Assembly (NCBI GenBank): GCA_012032745.1
Contig: JAAUQQ010000005.1
Span: 1 to 36,473, forward strand
DNA: 36,473 nt
Source of the DNA: Synechococcales cyanobacterium RM1_1_8
Lineage (GTDB): Bacteria > Cyanobacteriota > Cyanobacteriia > PCC-9006 > JAAUQQ01
Reading direction: 5' to 3'
Position 1 is the first letter of the stretch. The number at the start of each line of letters is the position of its first letter. A model generated the notes under the pieces. The model was given only the letters and a program-made list of their open reading frames with translations, was not told where the DNA came from and did not search any database. Below, piece by piece: positions 9,080-16,374 of the stretch. Made by a program: the position numbers and the translations under genes.

Positions 9080-9796
9080 ATGAGTCCCAAGCCCGAGGCC
9101 GACATCGCCCTTGCCCCGGCGAGAGAATGGGGAATTCAAGTTCGAGACCTGGCGTTTGAATGGCCCAGCGGCCAGCCGGTTTTGACCGGCTGTAGTTTGG
9201 CGGTGCCCAAGGGGGAGTTTTGGATGCTTCTGGGCAGCAATGGCTGTGGCAAATCCACGCTGCTGCGCCTGATTGCGGGATTGTTGGCCCCCCAGACAGG
9301 TGCGATTCAGGTGACAACTCCGGTGGGGTTTGTTTTTCAAAACCCTGACCACCAGCTTGTCATGCCCACGGTGGGGGCCGATGTGGCCTTTGGCTTGGTT
9401 GAAGAGGCCCTGCCGATTCGGCAAGTTCAGGCTCGGGTGGCTGAAGCCCTGGCGGCGGTCAGTCTGGAACATTTGCAGCGGCGACCGATCTACGCCCTCA
9501 GCGGTGGCCAAAAGCAGCGGGTGGCGATCGCCGGGGCGATCGCCCGCCACTGCGATGTCCTGCTGTTGGATGAACCTACGGCCCTGCTCGATCCCGACAG
9601 CCAGACCGAGCTAGTCAAGCGGGTCTACGATCTGGTCAAACAGCGGGGCTTGACGGCCCTATGGGTGACCCATCGCTTCAATGAGCTGGACTATTGCGAT
9701 GGGGCGTTTTTGTTGGAAAAGGGCAAAGTTATCGCCCAGGGCGCGCCGAGGCCGCTCCAGCAGCGGCTGATGGCGAGCCAGGTTGGGGGGGATTGA
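9080..9796 (+). CDS. Energy-coupling-factor-type ABC transporter ATPase
   Basis: This is a cytoplasmic nucleotide-binding subunit that powers a membrane importer. Of its 238 residues, Walker A GSNGCGKST is at 52-60, the Q-loop FQNPDHQL near 87-93, signature LSGGQKQR at 140-147, Walker B LLLDEP at 161-166 and the switch histidine in WVTHRF. The FQNPDHQLVMPTV stretch and overall size resemble CbiO/EcfA ATPases of vitamin or metal importers. No membrane (T) or substrate-binding (S) subunit is next to it, so the substrate is unknown. Cyanobacteria often carry such lone ATPase genes. The first 15 residues are variable, so the start is less certain. Confidence 0.85.
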   Translation: MSPKPEADIALAPAREWGIQVRDLAFEWPSGQPVLTGCSLAVPKGEFWMLLGSNGCGKSTLLRLIAGLLAPQTGAIQVTTPVGFVFQNPDHQLVMPTVGADVAFGLVEEALPIRQVQARVAEALAAVSLEHLQRRPIYALSGGQKQRVAIAGAIARHCDVLLLDEPTALLDPDSQTELVKRVYDLVKQRGLTALWVTHRFNELDYCDGAFLLEKGKVIAQGAPRPLQQRLMASQVGGD

Positions 9797-9968
9797 GCAC
9801 GACCTTGTTCCAAAACAGCCTTGTTCCAAACACAGCCCTGGCTGGGAGCGGTCTACGGCCCAAGCAACGGTCAAACCTCCGCAGAGGCCAAGTTGTCCAG
9901 TTAAACTTTAATCCCGAGGCCGCATTCGCGTTCCTGGATTGAATGGATTTATCTGTGGATGCTTCGCC

Positions 9969-10528
9969 ATGCCCGCTCCCAAGGCCACGCTCCTATTTGT
10001 CGATGGCTACAATGTAATTGGAGCCCACCCTACGTTTCAGGCGATTCGCGATCGCGACGGCCTGGAAGAATCGCGGCGTCAGCTCATCGAGCTGGTGGTT
10101 AACTACAGCGCCTCGGCCAATTACGAGACGGAGATCGTCTTCGATGCCTATAACCAAACGGCTCAGAGAACGAAGGAGCAGCTCACAGCCCAGGTCTACG
10201 CCGTCTATACAGATTTTCAGCAAACCGCAGACAGCTACATCGAATGGGCCTGTGCCCAGTTTTTCCGCAATGACATTCGCCGCTTCGATCAGCAACTGGT
10301 GGTGGCCACGTCCGATCGCGCCCAATGGCTGACTGCCGTGGGCTATGGGGCAGAATGGATGTCCTCGCTCAAGCTGATTAACCTGGCCCTGGGCGCGGCC
10401 CAACAGGCCAAGCGCCAGCGCCAAGGCAAAAAAAGCCAGCCAAGCGTTTTTTGTCCCACTCCCTCGATGCCAGCGTCCAGGCACGTTTGGCCCGGCTGCG
10501 CCAAGATCTTCTGAACGATGGCAGTTGA
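9969..10528 (+). CDS. NYN-domain RNase (YacP/Rae1-like), frame-broken near the 3' end
   Basis: NYN domains are PIN-like metal-dependent nuclease folds. The Bacillus homolog YacP (Rae1) is a ribosome-associated endoribonuclease. The fold is shown by LLFVDGYNVIGAHP at the N-terminus, an acidic EIVFDAYN strand, YIEWACAQF and the final VVATSDRAQWLTAVGYGAEWMS. I start at the ATG at 9969, where the conserved sequence begins. The reading frame breaks at seven A residues (10428-10434). In frame, it ends at 10514 with an unrelated tail. One base back, the family-like ending AKRFLSHSLDASVQARLARL continues to a TGA at 10526-10528. A missing A is the simplest explanation; -1 slippage on A7 is possible. 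The gene lies upstream of tRNA-Asn on the same strand. Confidence 0.82.
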
Positions 10529-10617
10529 AACCCAGGGGAAAGCCCCAGTTCTGGCCAGGCCAGGCACCATCCCTGCCTCAGCAGAGCGAACTTAGCCAGT
10601 TTTTTTTCAAAAACCGC

Positions 10618-10647
10618 TTGCCAAACCTGGAATAATCCCCGTATATT
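10618..10647 (+). promoter_or_regulatory. Predicted tRNA-Asn promoter
   Basis: TTGCCA at 10618-10623 and TATATT at 10642-10647 are 18 bp apart. The predicted start is about seven bases before the mature tRNA 5' end. Confidence 0.45.
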
Positions 10648-10660
10648 GGTTAAGGCTTAA

Positions 10661-10731
10661 TCCTCAGTAGCTCAGTGGTAGAGCGGTCGACTGTTAATCG
10701 ATTGGTCGCAGGTTCGAATCCTGCTGGGGAG
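10661..10731 (+). tRNA. tRNA-Asn (anticodon GTT), one acceptor base apparently missing
   Basis: The cloverleaf has acceptor 5' strand TCCTCAG, D-arm GCTC...GAGC, anticodon arm GTCGA-CTGTTAA-TCGAT with anticodon GTT, variable TGGTC, and T-arm GCAGG-TTCGAAT-CCTGC. The 3' side then reads TGGGGAG, although CTGGGGA plus a discriminator base is needed to pair with TCCTCAG. One C after CCTGC is therefore missing (near 10725). The CCA end is not encoded, as is usual in cyanobacteria. Confidence 0.92.
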
Positions 10732-10741
10732 TTTTATAAAC

Positions 10742-11878
10742 TTAGTGTTCTTGATCTGTGGGGCTTTGCCACTGCATTGCCATCCAATCGAGGGTGCGGT
10801 GGCAGGCCCACCAGCCATCGGCATCGCCATAGCGCCGCTGGGTGGCGCGATCGCTCAAATACCCCACATGCCCCCCATAGCGCGTCAGCATCAAATCCAG
10901 GGCTGGCGAAGCTTTCGCCAGGGCCGCCAGCTCGGGCACCAGGCTGGGGTGGAACAGGGGATCATCGGCGGCGTAGATGACCCGGTAGGGCGATCGCAAT
11001 TCCCCCATGAACCCCAGGGGGCTGGTGGCTCGGTAATAGTCTTCTACGGTCTCAAACCCCAGTTTGCCAATCACCAGCTCCCGGTCAAAGGCCAGAATCG
11101 AATCCGCCCGCGCGATCGCCCCTGGATCCAAGCTGCCCGGATGGGCCAGGAGCAATTTTTCGGCCAGTTGCCTGAGCCCGCGCGCGATCGCCCGCTCCAA
11201 ATAGCGCCCCCAGGGATCCGCCATCAGAAAGTTCAGCGATCGCCAAGCATCCAGATTGGGACAGACCACCACCCCCGTCACCGGCACCGTCGAGGCCAAG
11301 CCCGCTGCCTGGCGCAGCTCGGGATCCTCCGCCGCCCGCAGCCCCCACAGGGCCAATTGCCCGCCCAGGGAATAGCCCGATAGACAGATCCGAGGGGGAG
11401 CGCCCAGGGCGATCGCCTGGGCGGCAATGTGGATAAAGTCCGGGCCTTCCTGGAGGCCATCGGAGGTCAAACTCGGCGACAGTTCGGCGCTTTTTCCATG
11501 GGCACGCCAGTCGAACAGCACTACGGCGTAGCCCTGGTCATAGGCCTTGCGCCCCAGGACGCGGAGCATAGCTTGGTCGGCGATCGTTCCGGTAATGCCA
11601 TAGGTAGCTACCAGGGTTGCCTTCGCCGCCCTGGGGATCGCCACCCAGCCAAACAGCGGCACCCCCCCCGCTCCCCTGAAGTAATGCTCCTGATAGGGAG
11701 GTTCAGCTTCGGCCAAGGTCTGGGGCCAGCGACGACTGGTGACCAAGGCTCCATGGAGCGTCATGGGCATCCCCCGGCGCAGCAGGAGGGGAGGCCGATA
11801 GGGGGGGTATGGGTGGGGTTGGGGGCGATCGTCCCGGCCCAGTTCCCCATCACCAAACTTGGTTTGATCATTGGCCAT
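10742..11878 (-). CDS. Alpha/beta hydrolase, YheT-like
   Basis: The product is a 378-residue predicted cytoplasmic alpha/beta-hydrolase of the YheT group (COG0429). The nucleophile elbow is GYSLGGQLALWG. The acid is in YAADDPLFHPS, and the histidine is in RYGGHVGYLSD. The N-terminal PYRPPLLLRRGMPMTL matches the way this family begins, supporting the long start at 11876-11878. The substrate is unknown; relatives act on esters or amides. The gene converges with tRNA-Asn, its stop being about ten bases past the tRNA. A divergent 438-bp region separates it from rpaA. Confidence 0.88.
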   Translation of the reverse strand: MANDQTKFGDGELGRDDRPQPHPYPPYRPPLLLRRGMPMTLHGALVTSRRWPQTLAEAEPPYQEHYFRGAGGVPLFGWVAIPRAAKATLVATYGITGTIADQAMLRVLGRKAYDQGYAVVLFDWRAHGKSAELSPSLTSDGLQEGPDFIHIAAQAIALGAPPRICLSGYSLGGQLALWGLRAAEDPELRQAAGLASTVPVTGVVVCPNLDAWRSLNFLMADPWGRYLERAIARGLRQLAEKLLLAHPGSLDPGAIARADSILAFDRELVIGKLGFETVEDYYRATSPLGFMGELRSPYRVIYAADDPLFHPSLVPELAALAKASPALDLMLTRYGGHVGYLSDRATQRRYGDADGWWACHRTLDWMAMQWQSPTDQEH

Positions 11879-12316
11879 GTATCGATGCCTATCCTAACGA
11901 CGTAAAATCTCTGCGCCGATCAAATCGAAACTCTTAATCTTTTATTTAGATTCTCCTACAGTTGGCTCCATCGCCACCCTGTTTGTCGTCGCCTATGGAC
12001 AGGCCTAGCCAGGCGACAAATTGAGATTGTTACGATAGCTTGTTAAAAACACAGGAATACTTAACTGAGTGAAAGGATAGATTACATTGTCTTCAGATTA
12101 GGTTTTCAGATTAGGTTGTCAGATCGGCCCTGAGTTGAGCCTGTTTGGAGGGGTGAGCCTTGGCATAATCACCTTTGGGGCAGAAGGGCACCCGCCACGC
12201 TCGGGTCGCCACCGCAAACTTGTTAGGAAAACACGCCACGAAAACACGCCACAAAAAAACATAGCGTCATGCTACCTCTCCGACCCTAATTAATTCCCCC
12301 AAAGCGACAGAGCCCC
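11879..12316. promoter_or_regulatory. Intergenic regulatory region upstream of rpaA
   Basis: This 438-bp region serves both the hydrolase (leftward) and rpaA (rightward). It holds an inverted repeat GTCGCCT/AGGCGAC (11988-11994 and 12011-12017), a weak candidate promoter TTGAGA (12021-12026) with TTAAAA (12043-12048), and 13-bp direct repeats at 12092-12127. The long leader suggests rpaA is regulated at several points. No protein-coding frame was found. Confidence 0.4.
12092..12127 (+). repeat. 13-bp direct repeats upstream of rpaA
   Basis: TTCAGATTAGGTT occurs twice in tandem (12092-12104 and 12105-12117), followed by a decayed third copy GTCAGATCGG. The array is about 190 bp before the rpaA start, in a position suited to a DNA-binding regulator. 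Confidence 0.75.
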
Positions 12317-13054
12317 ATGAAACCCAGCATCCTCGTCATTGACGATGACCCCAATATTTCTGAACTTCTCTGTATCAATCTAGAGATGGCAGGCTATGAC
12401 GTGAGCAAGGCTGAGGATGGTTTAAAGGGCCAGGCCCTGGCAATGCAGATGGTGCCTGATCTGATCATGTTAGATCTGATGCTGCCTCGGGTGGATGGCT
12501 TTACGGTCTGCCAGCGCCTGCGCCGGGATGAGCGCACCTCCGATGTCCCCATTTTGATGTTGACGGCCCTGACCCAAACCCAGGACAAAGTCGAAGGGTT
12601 CAATGCCGGAGCCGATGATTATCTGACCAAGCCCTTCGAACTCGAAGAGATGCTGGCTCGGGTCAGGGCGCTGCTGCGTCGCACCGATCGCATCCCCCAG
12701 GCGGCCAAGCACAGCGAAATCCTCAACTATGGTCCCCTCACCCTGATCCCCGAGCGATTTGAAGCGATTTGGTTTGACCGGACGGTCAAGCTGACCCACC
12801 TGGAGTTTGATTTGCTGCACTGCCTGCTCCAGCGCCATGGCCAGACGATTTCTCCCCAGGAGATTCTCAAGGAAGTCTGGGGCTATGACCCCAACGATGA
12901 CATTGAGACGATTCGCGTCCATGTCCGCCACCTGCGCACCAAGCTGGAGCCCGATCCCCGCCATCCCCGCTTTATCAAGACGGTGTACGGCGCGGGCTAT
13001 TGTTTGGAGCTGCCTGCGGAGGTCCGCACTGCCCTGGCTGCTCCAGAAGCCTAG
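12317..13054 (+). CDS. rpaA: OmpR-family response regulator RpaA
   Basis: RpaA is the main output regulator of the cyanobacterial clock, phosphorylated through SasA and controlling dusk genes. Of 245 residues, the receiver covers about 4-118, with phospho-acceptor Asp53 in [20 protein letters not shown] and the switch lysine in [10 protein letters not shown]. The linker [16 protein letters not shown] and the winged-helix DNA-binding domain ([20 protein letters not shown]) match RpaA very closely rather than RpaB. The start [15 protein letters not shown] is the expected one. Its stop is 109 bp from the convergent holB stop. Confidence 0.93.
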   Translation: MKPSILVIDDDPNISELLCINLEMAGYDVSKAEDGLKGQALAMQMVPDLIMLDLMLPRVDGFTVCQRLRRDERTSDVPILMLTALTQTQDKVEGFNAGADDYLTKPFELEEMLARVRALLRRTDRIPQAAKHSEILNYGPLTLIPERFEAIWFDRTVKLTHLEFDLLHCLLQRHGQTISPQEILKEVWGYDPNDDIETIRVHVRHLRTKLEPDPRHPRFIKTVYGAGYCLELPAEVRTALAAPEA

Positions 13055-13163
13055 GCTTGGTTTTCGGCCTCAGCTTCTATCTTCGCTTCTATCTTCTAGG
13101 CCTGGTTGGCTGGTGCCTGGGGAAAGCCGTAATTTGGGACAGAACGATTGGCCTTCTCCCCCT

Positions 13164-14282
13164 TCAGAAGGGTTCCAGACGATCCGGGGAGGCTGCCGCT
13201 GCCTTGCCAGTCTGGCCCAGGAAGCCCAAGAGCAGCACCTCCCAGACCAACAGGGGCTGAACATAGCGCAGCAACAGGCGGCGAGAGGCTTCGATGGATT
13301 TGAGCTGTTCCGCCAGGCCCAGGGAGAACCCGCCGCCGGGTCCGGTGCTGAGGCTGGGGCTCCGCCAAAGCTGATATTGCAAATAGTTCATCAGCCAGAC
13401 CTGCTGGCTCAGTTCGAGCTGGCGTGTGATCGTGGCGGCCAGGGTGAGGGCGGCCTTGGGGGATGCCTGGCCTTGGCCAAGGTTTTTGTTTCCAGGATTT
13501 GAGCCCGCAACCCAGACCGTGATCTCGTCCAGGCCAGCCAGCACATCCTCGGGCATGGCTTGGAGCTGGTTCCAGAGGGCGATCGCCCGCCCCGGACTGC
13601 CCTCTGCCAGGGCCAGCACATCCCCTCTGGCCAGCAGGTCCGTTTGGCCCAGATTTTGTAGGACTTGCCGCACCTGGGCCTCCCCTAGGGCCGAAAACAG
13701 CAGCATCTGACTGCGGGAAACCAGCGTGGGCAGGAGGTTCTCGGCGCTGGGGGCCAGCAAAATCAGGCTGGCTTGGCCGGGCTCTTCCAGGGTTTTGAGC
13801 AAGCCATTGGCAGCGGCTTCGGCCATGGTTTCCGCCTGCTCGATCACAACGATGCTGCGGGGGGCTTCCAGGGGGGAGCGGCTGACGAAGCGGGCAATGT
13901 CGCGGATCTGGGACAGGCGCACCTGGGGGGCAGTTTTGCGGCTCAGGCCCGCTGCTTCGGCTTCGCGGGCGGTGAAGGTTTGGCCTTGGCTGAGGTAGGT
14001 GGGCTCGACCCAGAGAAGATCTGGATGATTGCCCTGGGCGATGCGGTGGGCCAGGGCAGCCGGGGATCTAGTCGAGCCGGGCTGGGTTGAGCCGGGCTGG
14101 GTTGAGCCGGGCTGGGAAAACACAAGCTGGGTAAAGCAGCGGGCTGCCAGGCTGCGGCCCACGCCATCGGGGCCAGCAAAGAGGTAGGCCGGGGCCAGCC
14201 GCTGTTGAAGCAGGGCTTGGGTGAGGAGGGTTTTGGGGCGATCGTGGCCAATCAGGGGGGCAAAAGCAGCAGCAATTTCCAC
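13164..14282 (-). CDS. holB: DNA polymerase III delta-prime subunit
   Basis: Delta-prime is the rigid subunit of the clamp loader that places the beta clamp on DNA. The 372-residue product starts with FAPLIGHDRPKTLL and has the nucleotide-binding-like GPDGVGRSLAARCF, the sensor-type IVVIEQAETMAEAAANGLLK and LEEPGQASLILLAPSAENLLPTLVSRSQ. A 15-bp triplication at 14071-14115 inserts QPGST repeats after residue 55, just where relatives have a variable or zinc-binding loop. The start codon is GTG (14280-14282), 34 bp after the tmk stop. tmk and holB form a common bacterial pair and probably an operon. Confidence 0.92.
   Translation of the reverse strand: MEIAAAFAPLIGHDRPKTLLTQALLQQRLAPAYLFAGPDGVGRSLAARCFTQLVFSQPGSTQPGSTQPGSTRSPAALAHRIAQGNHPDLLWVEPTYLSQGQTFTAREAEAAGLSRKTAPQVRLSQIRDIARFVSRSPLEAPRSIVVIEQAETMAEAAANGLLKTLEEPGQASLILLAPSAENLLPTLVSRSQMLLFSALGEAQVRQVLQNLGQTDLLARGDVLALAEGSPGRAIALWNQLQAMPEDVLAGLDEITVWVAGSNPGNKNLGQGQASPKAALTLAATITRQLELSQQVWLMNYLQYQLWRSPSLSTGPGGGFSLGLAEQLKSIEASRRLLLRYVQPLLVWEVLLLGFLGQTGKAAAASPDRLEPF
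14071..14115 (-). repeat. 15-bp in-frame tandem repeat in holB, 3 copies
   Basis: GTYGAGCCGGGCTGG (Y is C or T) is repeated three times without gaps and encodes QPGST units. It keeps the reading frame. Confidence 0.9.
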
Positions 14283-14316
14283 GGGAGCAGCCCTCTGAAG
14301 CGAGGTGGATGATGGA

Positions 14317-15066
14317 TTAGTCAGAGTTGACCTTGGTGTGTGAGCCAGGGGTTAATAGGCCCCGTTCCATCCAGTCCAAAACGACCTGTTGGATACGCTG
14401 GGCCACCTCGTCTTCGGAGCCTTGGGCATCGATGCGGACGATGCGCTGGGGATGGCGCTGGGCCAGTTGGGCAAACCCCTGGCTGACGCGCTGGTGAAAG
14501 GCCGCATCGGCCTGTTCGAGGCGATCGGCCTGGCCGCGATCGCGCAACCGCCGCCCAGTTTCGGCTGGGTCCAGGTCCAGCCAAAGCGTCAAGTCGCTGT
14601 GGAGACCATCGGTGGCGATGCCATTGAGCTGTTCAATCAAGTCGAGGTCCAGCCCCCGCCCTTTGCCCTGGTAGGCCCAGGTGGAATCTTCATAGCGATC
14701 GCACAGCACCCAAGCCCCTGCGGCCAGGGCTGGGCGCAACTGCTGGGCCACATGCTGGGCGCGATCGGCGGCGTAGAGCAGCAGCTCCGCTGGGGGAGCC
14801 ATGGGCTCCGCATCCGGCCCGGCTGGGGGCGTCAGCAACAGGTGCCGCAGGGTTCGTCCCAGCTCCGTTGCGCCGGGTTCTTTGGTCAGGAGGAGATGGG
14901 GCGATCGCCCCGCTGCTGGACCCGCTGCCCCAGGGTGCGGCCTGGCCTGCCCCAAAACCACCTGCTTCTCCAGCAACTGTTGGGGAAGCCACTGGGCTAG
15001 GCGATGGAGCTGTGTCGTCTTGCCACAGCCATCAATTCCTTCGAAAACAATGAACTTACCCAACAT
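14317..15066 (-). CDS. tmk: Thymidylate kinase
   Basis: This enzyme phosphorylates dTMP to dTDP using ATP. The 249-residue product has the P-loop FEGIDGCGKTTQ at residues 8-19, TKEPGATELGR, the DR(Y/H) motif CDRYEDSTWAYQGKGRG, and a lid region RLRDRGQADRLEQAD. An insertion of about 20 Pro/Ala/Gly-rich residues follows residue 37 and makes it longer than the usual 205-215. The start is ATG at 15064-15066. It heads the tmk-holB pair and diverges from the conserved unknown gene at 15144, leaving only 77 bp for both promoters. Confidence 0.94.
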   Translation of the reverse strand: MLGKFIVFEGIDGCGKTTQLHRLAQWLPQQLLEKQVVLGQARPHPGAAGPAAGRSPHLLLTKEPGATELGRTLRHLLLTPPAGPDAEPMAPPAELLLYAADRAQHVAQQLRPALAAGAWVLCDRYEDSTWAYQGKGRGLDLDLIEQLNGIATDGLHSDLTLWLDLDPAETGRRLRDRGQADRLEQADAAFHQRVSQGFAQLAQRHPQRIVRIDAQGSEDEVAQRIQQVVLDWMERGLLTPGSHTKVNSD

Positions 15067-15143
15067 CGAATTTCTTACGGAGTTACTAGTCTGGGTGAAG
15101 TATTAGTATCGTATGTAGAGTCCAAGCTGTAGAGCAGGTTTGT

Positions 15144-15482
15144 ATGGCGCGATATCCCCTTTTAGCCACGGCGGTTCCCACAGAGGGCTTACATCAATCC
15201 CTACTGGATGTCCTCAAATCCTGTCAGTTAGAGATCATTCACGACACAGCGGACTACGTCATGGCTCGGGAGCGGCCCAGCGGCAGCATTCCCTATCCCC
15301 AACTCGTGACGGTGGAGGGCCTGATCGACAAGACTGGTGCGACCCGTGATGAGATTCGGGTGGAGGTCGTGATCAAAAATGAAGAGCTGCCGGTCCACAG
15401 CGATAACCATTGCAGTCGGCTGCGGGATTCGATTCACCAAGCCTTTGAGAACACTGAGGGTTGGGATATCGTCGCGATCTAG
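15144..15482 (+). CDS. Conserved unknown protein, 112 residues
   Basis: This is a soluble alpha/beta protein with no motif I can assign. It begins MARYPLLATAVPTEGLHQSL, has a charged centre (RDEIRVEVVIKNEELP) and ends SIHQAFENTEGWDIVAI. The composition and the clear terminator downstream (15583-15623) support a real gene. It is transcribed away from tmk. It looks like a small cyanobacterial protein of unknown function, but this cannot be proven here. Confidence 0.75.
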   Translation: MARYPLLATAVPTEGLHQSLLDVLKSCQLEIIHDTADYVMARERPSGSIPYPQLVTVEGLIDKTGATRDEIRVEVVIKNEELPVHSDNHCSRLRDSIHQAFENTEGWDIVAI

Positions 15483-15582
15483 GGGGTCGAGATTGAGCTT
15501 CTGGGCGGATTTGGGGCCGAAACCGTAGGCGAGCAAAGCACGTAGCCCGCACCCCAAGAAAAAGCAAACAAGCGAAAAAATC

Positions 15583-15623
15583 AAAGCCCCTGGAAGAGCA
15601 GATCGCTCAAAACCAGGGGCTTT
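15583..15623. terminator. Bidirectional intrinsic terminator
   Basis: AAAGCCCCTGG (15583-15593) pairs with CCAGGGGCTTT (15613-15623) over a 19-nt loop. It is flanked by T-runs on both strands. It separates the plus-strand unknown gene from the convergent FHA gene. Confidence 0.85.
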
Positions 15624-15687
15624 TTGTGGCCCATTCTCCCGCCCTAGTACAACAGGGCGTAAGTTTCTGTACTAGCCTAACTGGAGC

Positions 15688-16149
15688 CTATTGGTTGCTG
15701 GTATCGTCATCCACCATGTTGGGACTGATTAGGGTGATGTCGAACTCATCTGGGGGGATGGTGGCGATCGCATCGCGCTGCAAATAGTAGTAAATCGCCC
15801 GGACGCTGGGACCAAAAACAATCTCATCCTCGTTTTTGAGATCGTGGGCCTGGACCTTTTGGCCATTGACCAGGATGCCGTTGGAGCTGGGCCTGCCCTT
15901 GAGGTTGCCATCGATGATGCGGTAGTGGCAACCGCCGCTGCCATCCGGCAGCTGCACCACGGTGGCATGGCGGCGGGAGACAAACTGGGAGATCAGCCGC
16001 ACATCGCACTGGGGATCCCGCCCAATGCTGTACATGGAGCGATCAAGAATAAACTCTCGACGCCCCTTATCGTCTTCAATAATGAGGAGATGTCCGAAGT
16101 GCGGATCCACCGGCATCGCGCGATCCAAGATTTGATCTGACTTAAACAT
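15688..16149 (-). CDS. FHA-domain protein
   Basis: The forkhead-associated domain binds phosphothreonine peptides. In this 153-residue protein the domain spans about residues 36-120: YSIGRDPQCDVRLI, SRRHATVVQL with the conserved Ser-Arg-Arg-His, then SSNGILVNGQKV and LKNEDEIVFG. Short tails flank it, and there is no membrane segment or second domain. It is a single-domain adaptor, presumably working with a Ser/Thr kinase encoded elsewhere. A 226-bp gap with two TCCTAGGCT direct repeats separates it from the copper ATPase on the same strand. Confidence 0.9.
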   Translation of the reverse strand: MFKSDQILDRAMPVDPHFGHLLIIEDDKGRREFILDRSMYSIGRDPQCDVRLISQFVSRRHATVVQLPDGSGGCHYRIIDGNLKGRPSSNGILVNGQKVQAHDLKNEDEIVFGPSVRAIYYYLQRDAIATIPPDEFDITLISPNMVDDDTSNQ

Positions 16150-16374
16150 GGTCTTTGGACAACTCAGCGCCGCAGCGTTTTCTCTGGCACCATGATTGCA
16201 GGACGAGAGGACTTTGAAACGAAGCTGCTGGGACTGGGGTTCAGAAGCTGGCGATTGTCTTCCCAGAGCGTTTGCCCACAGCCCATCACTAGAGTCCTAG
16301 GCTCACTAACATCCTAGGCTGACTGTACTAAGTTTGCCCGAAACCGCCCTCAGTGTAGCAAGTTTGGCCGCACC

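Noticed and set aside
10745-11383. 212-residue plus-strand frame
   Set aside because: It is antisense to the YheT-like hydrolase.
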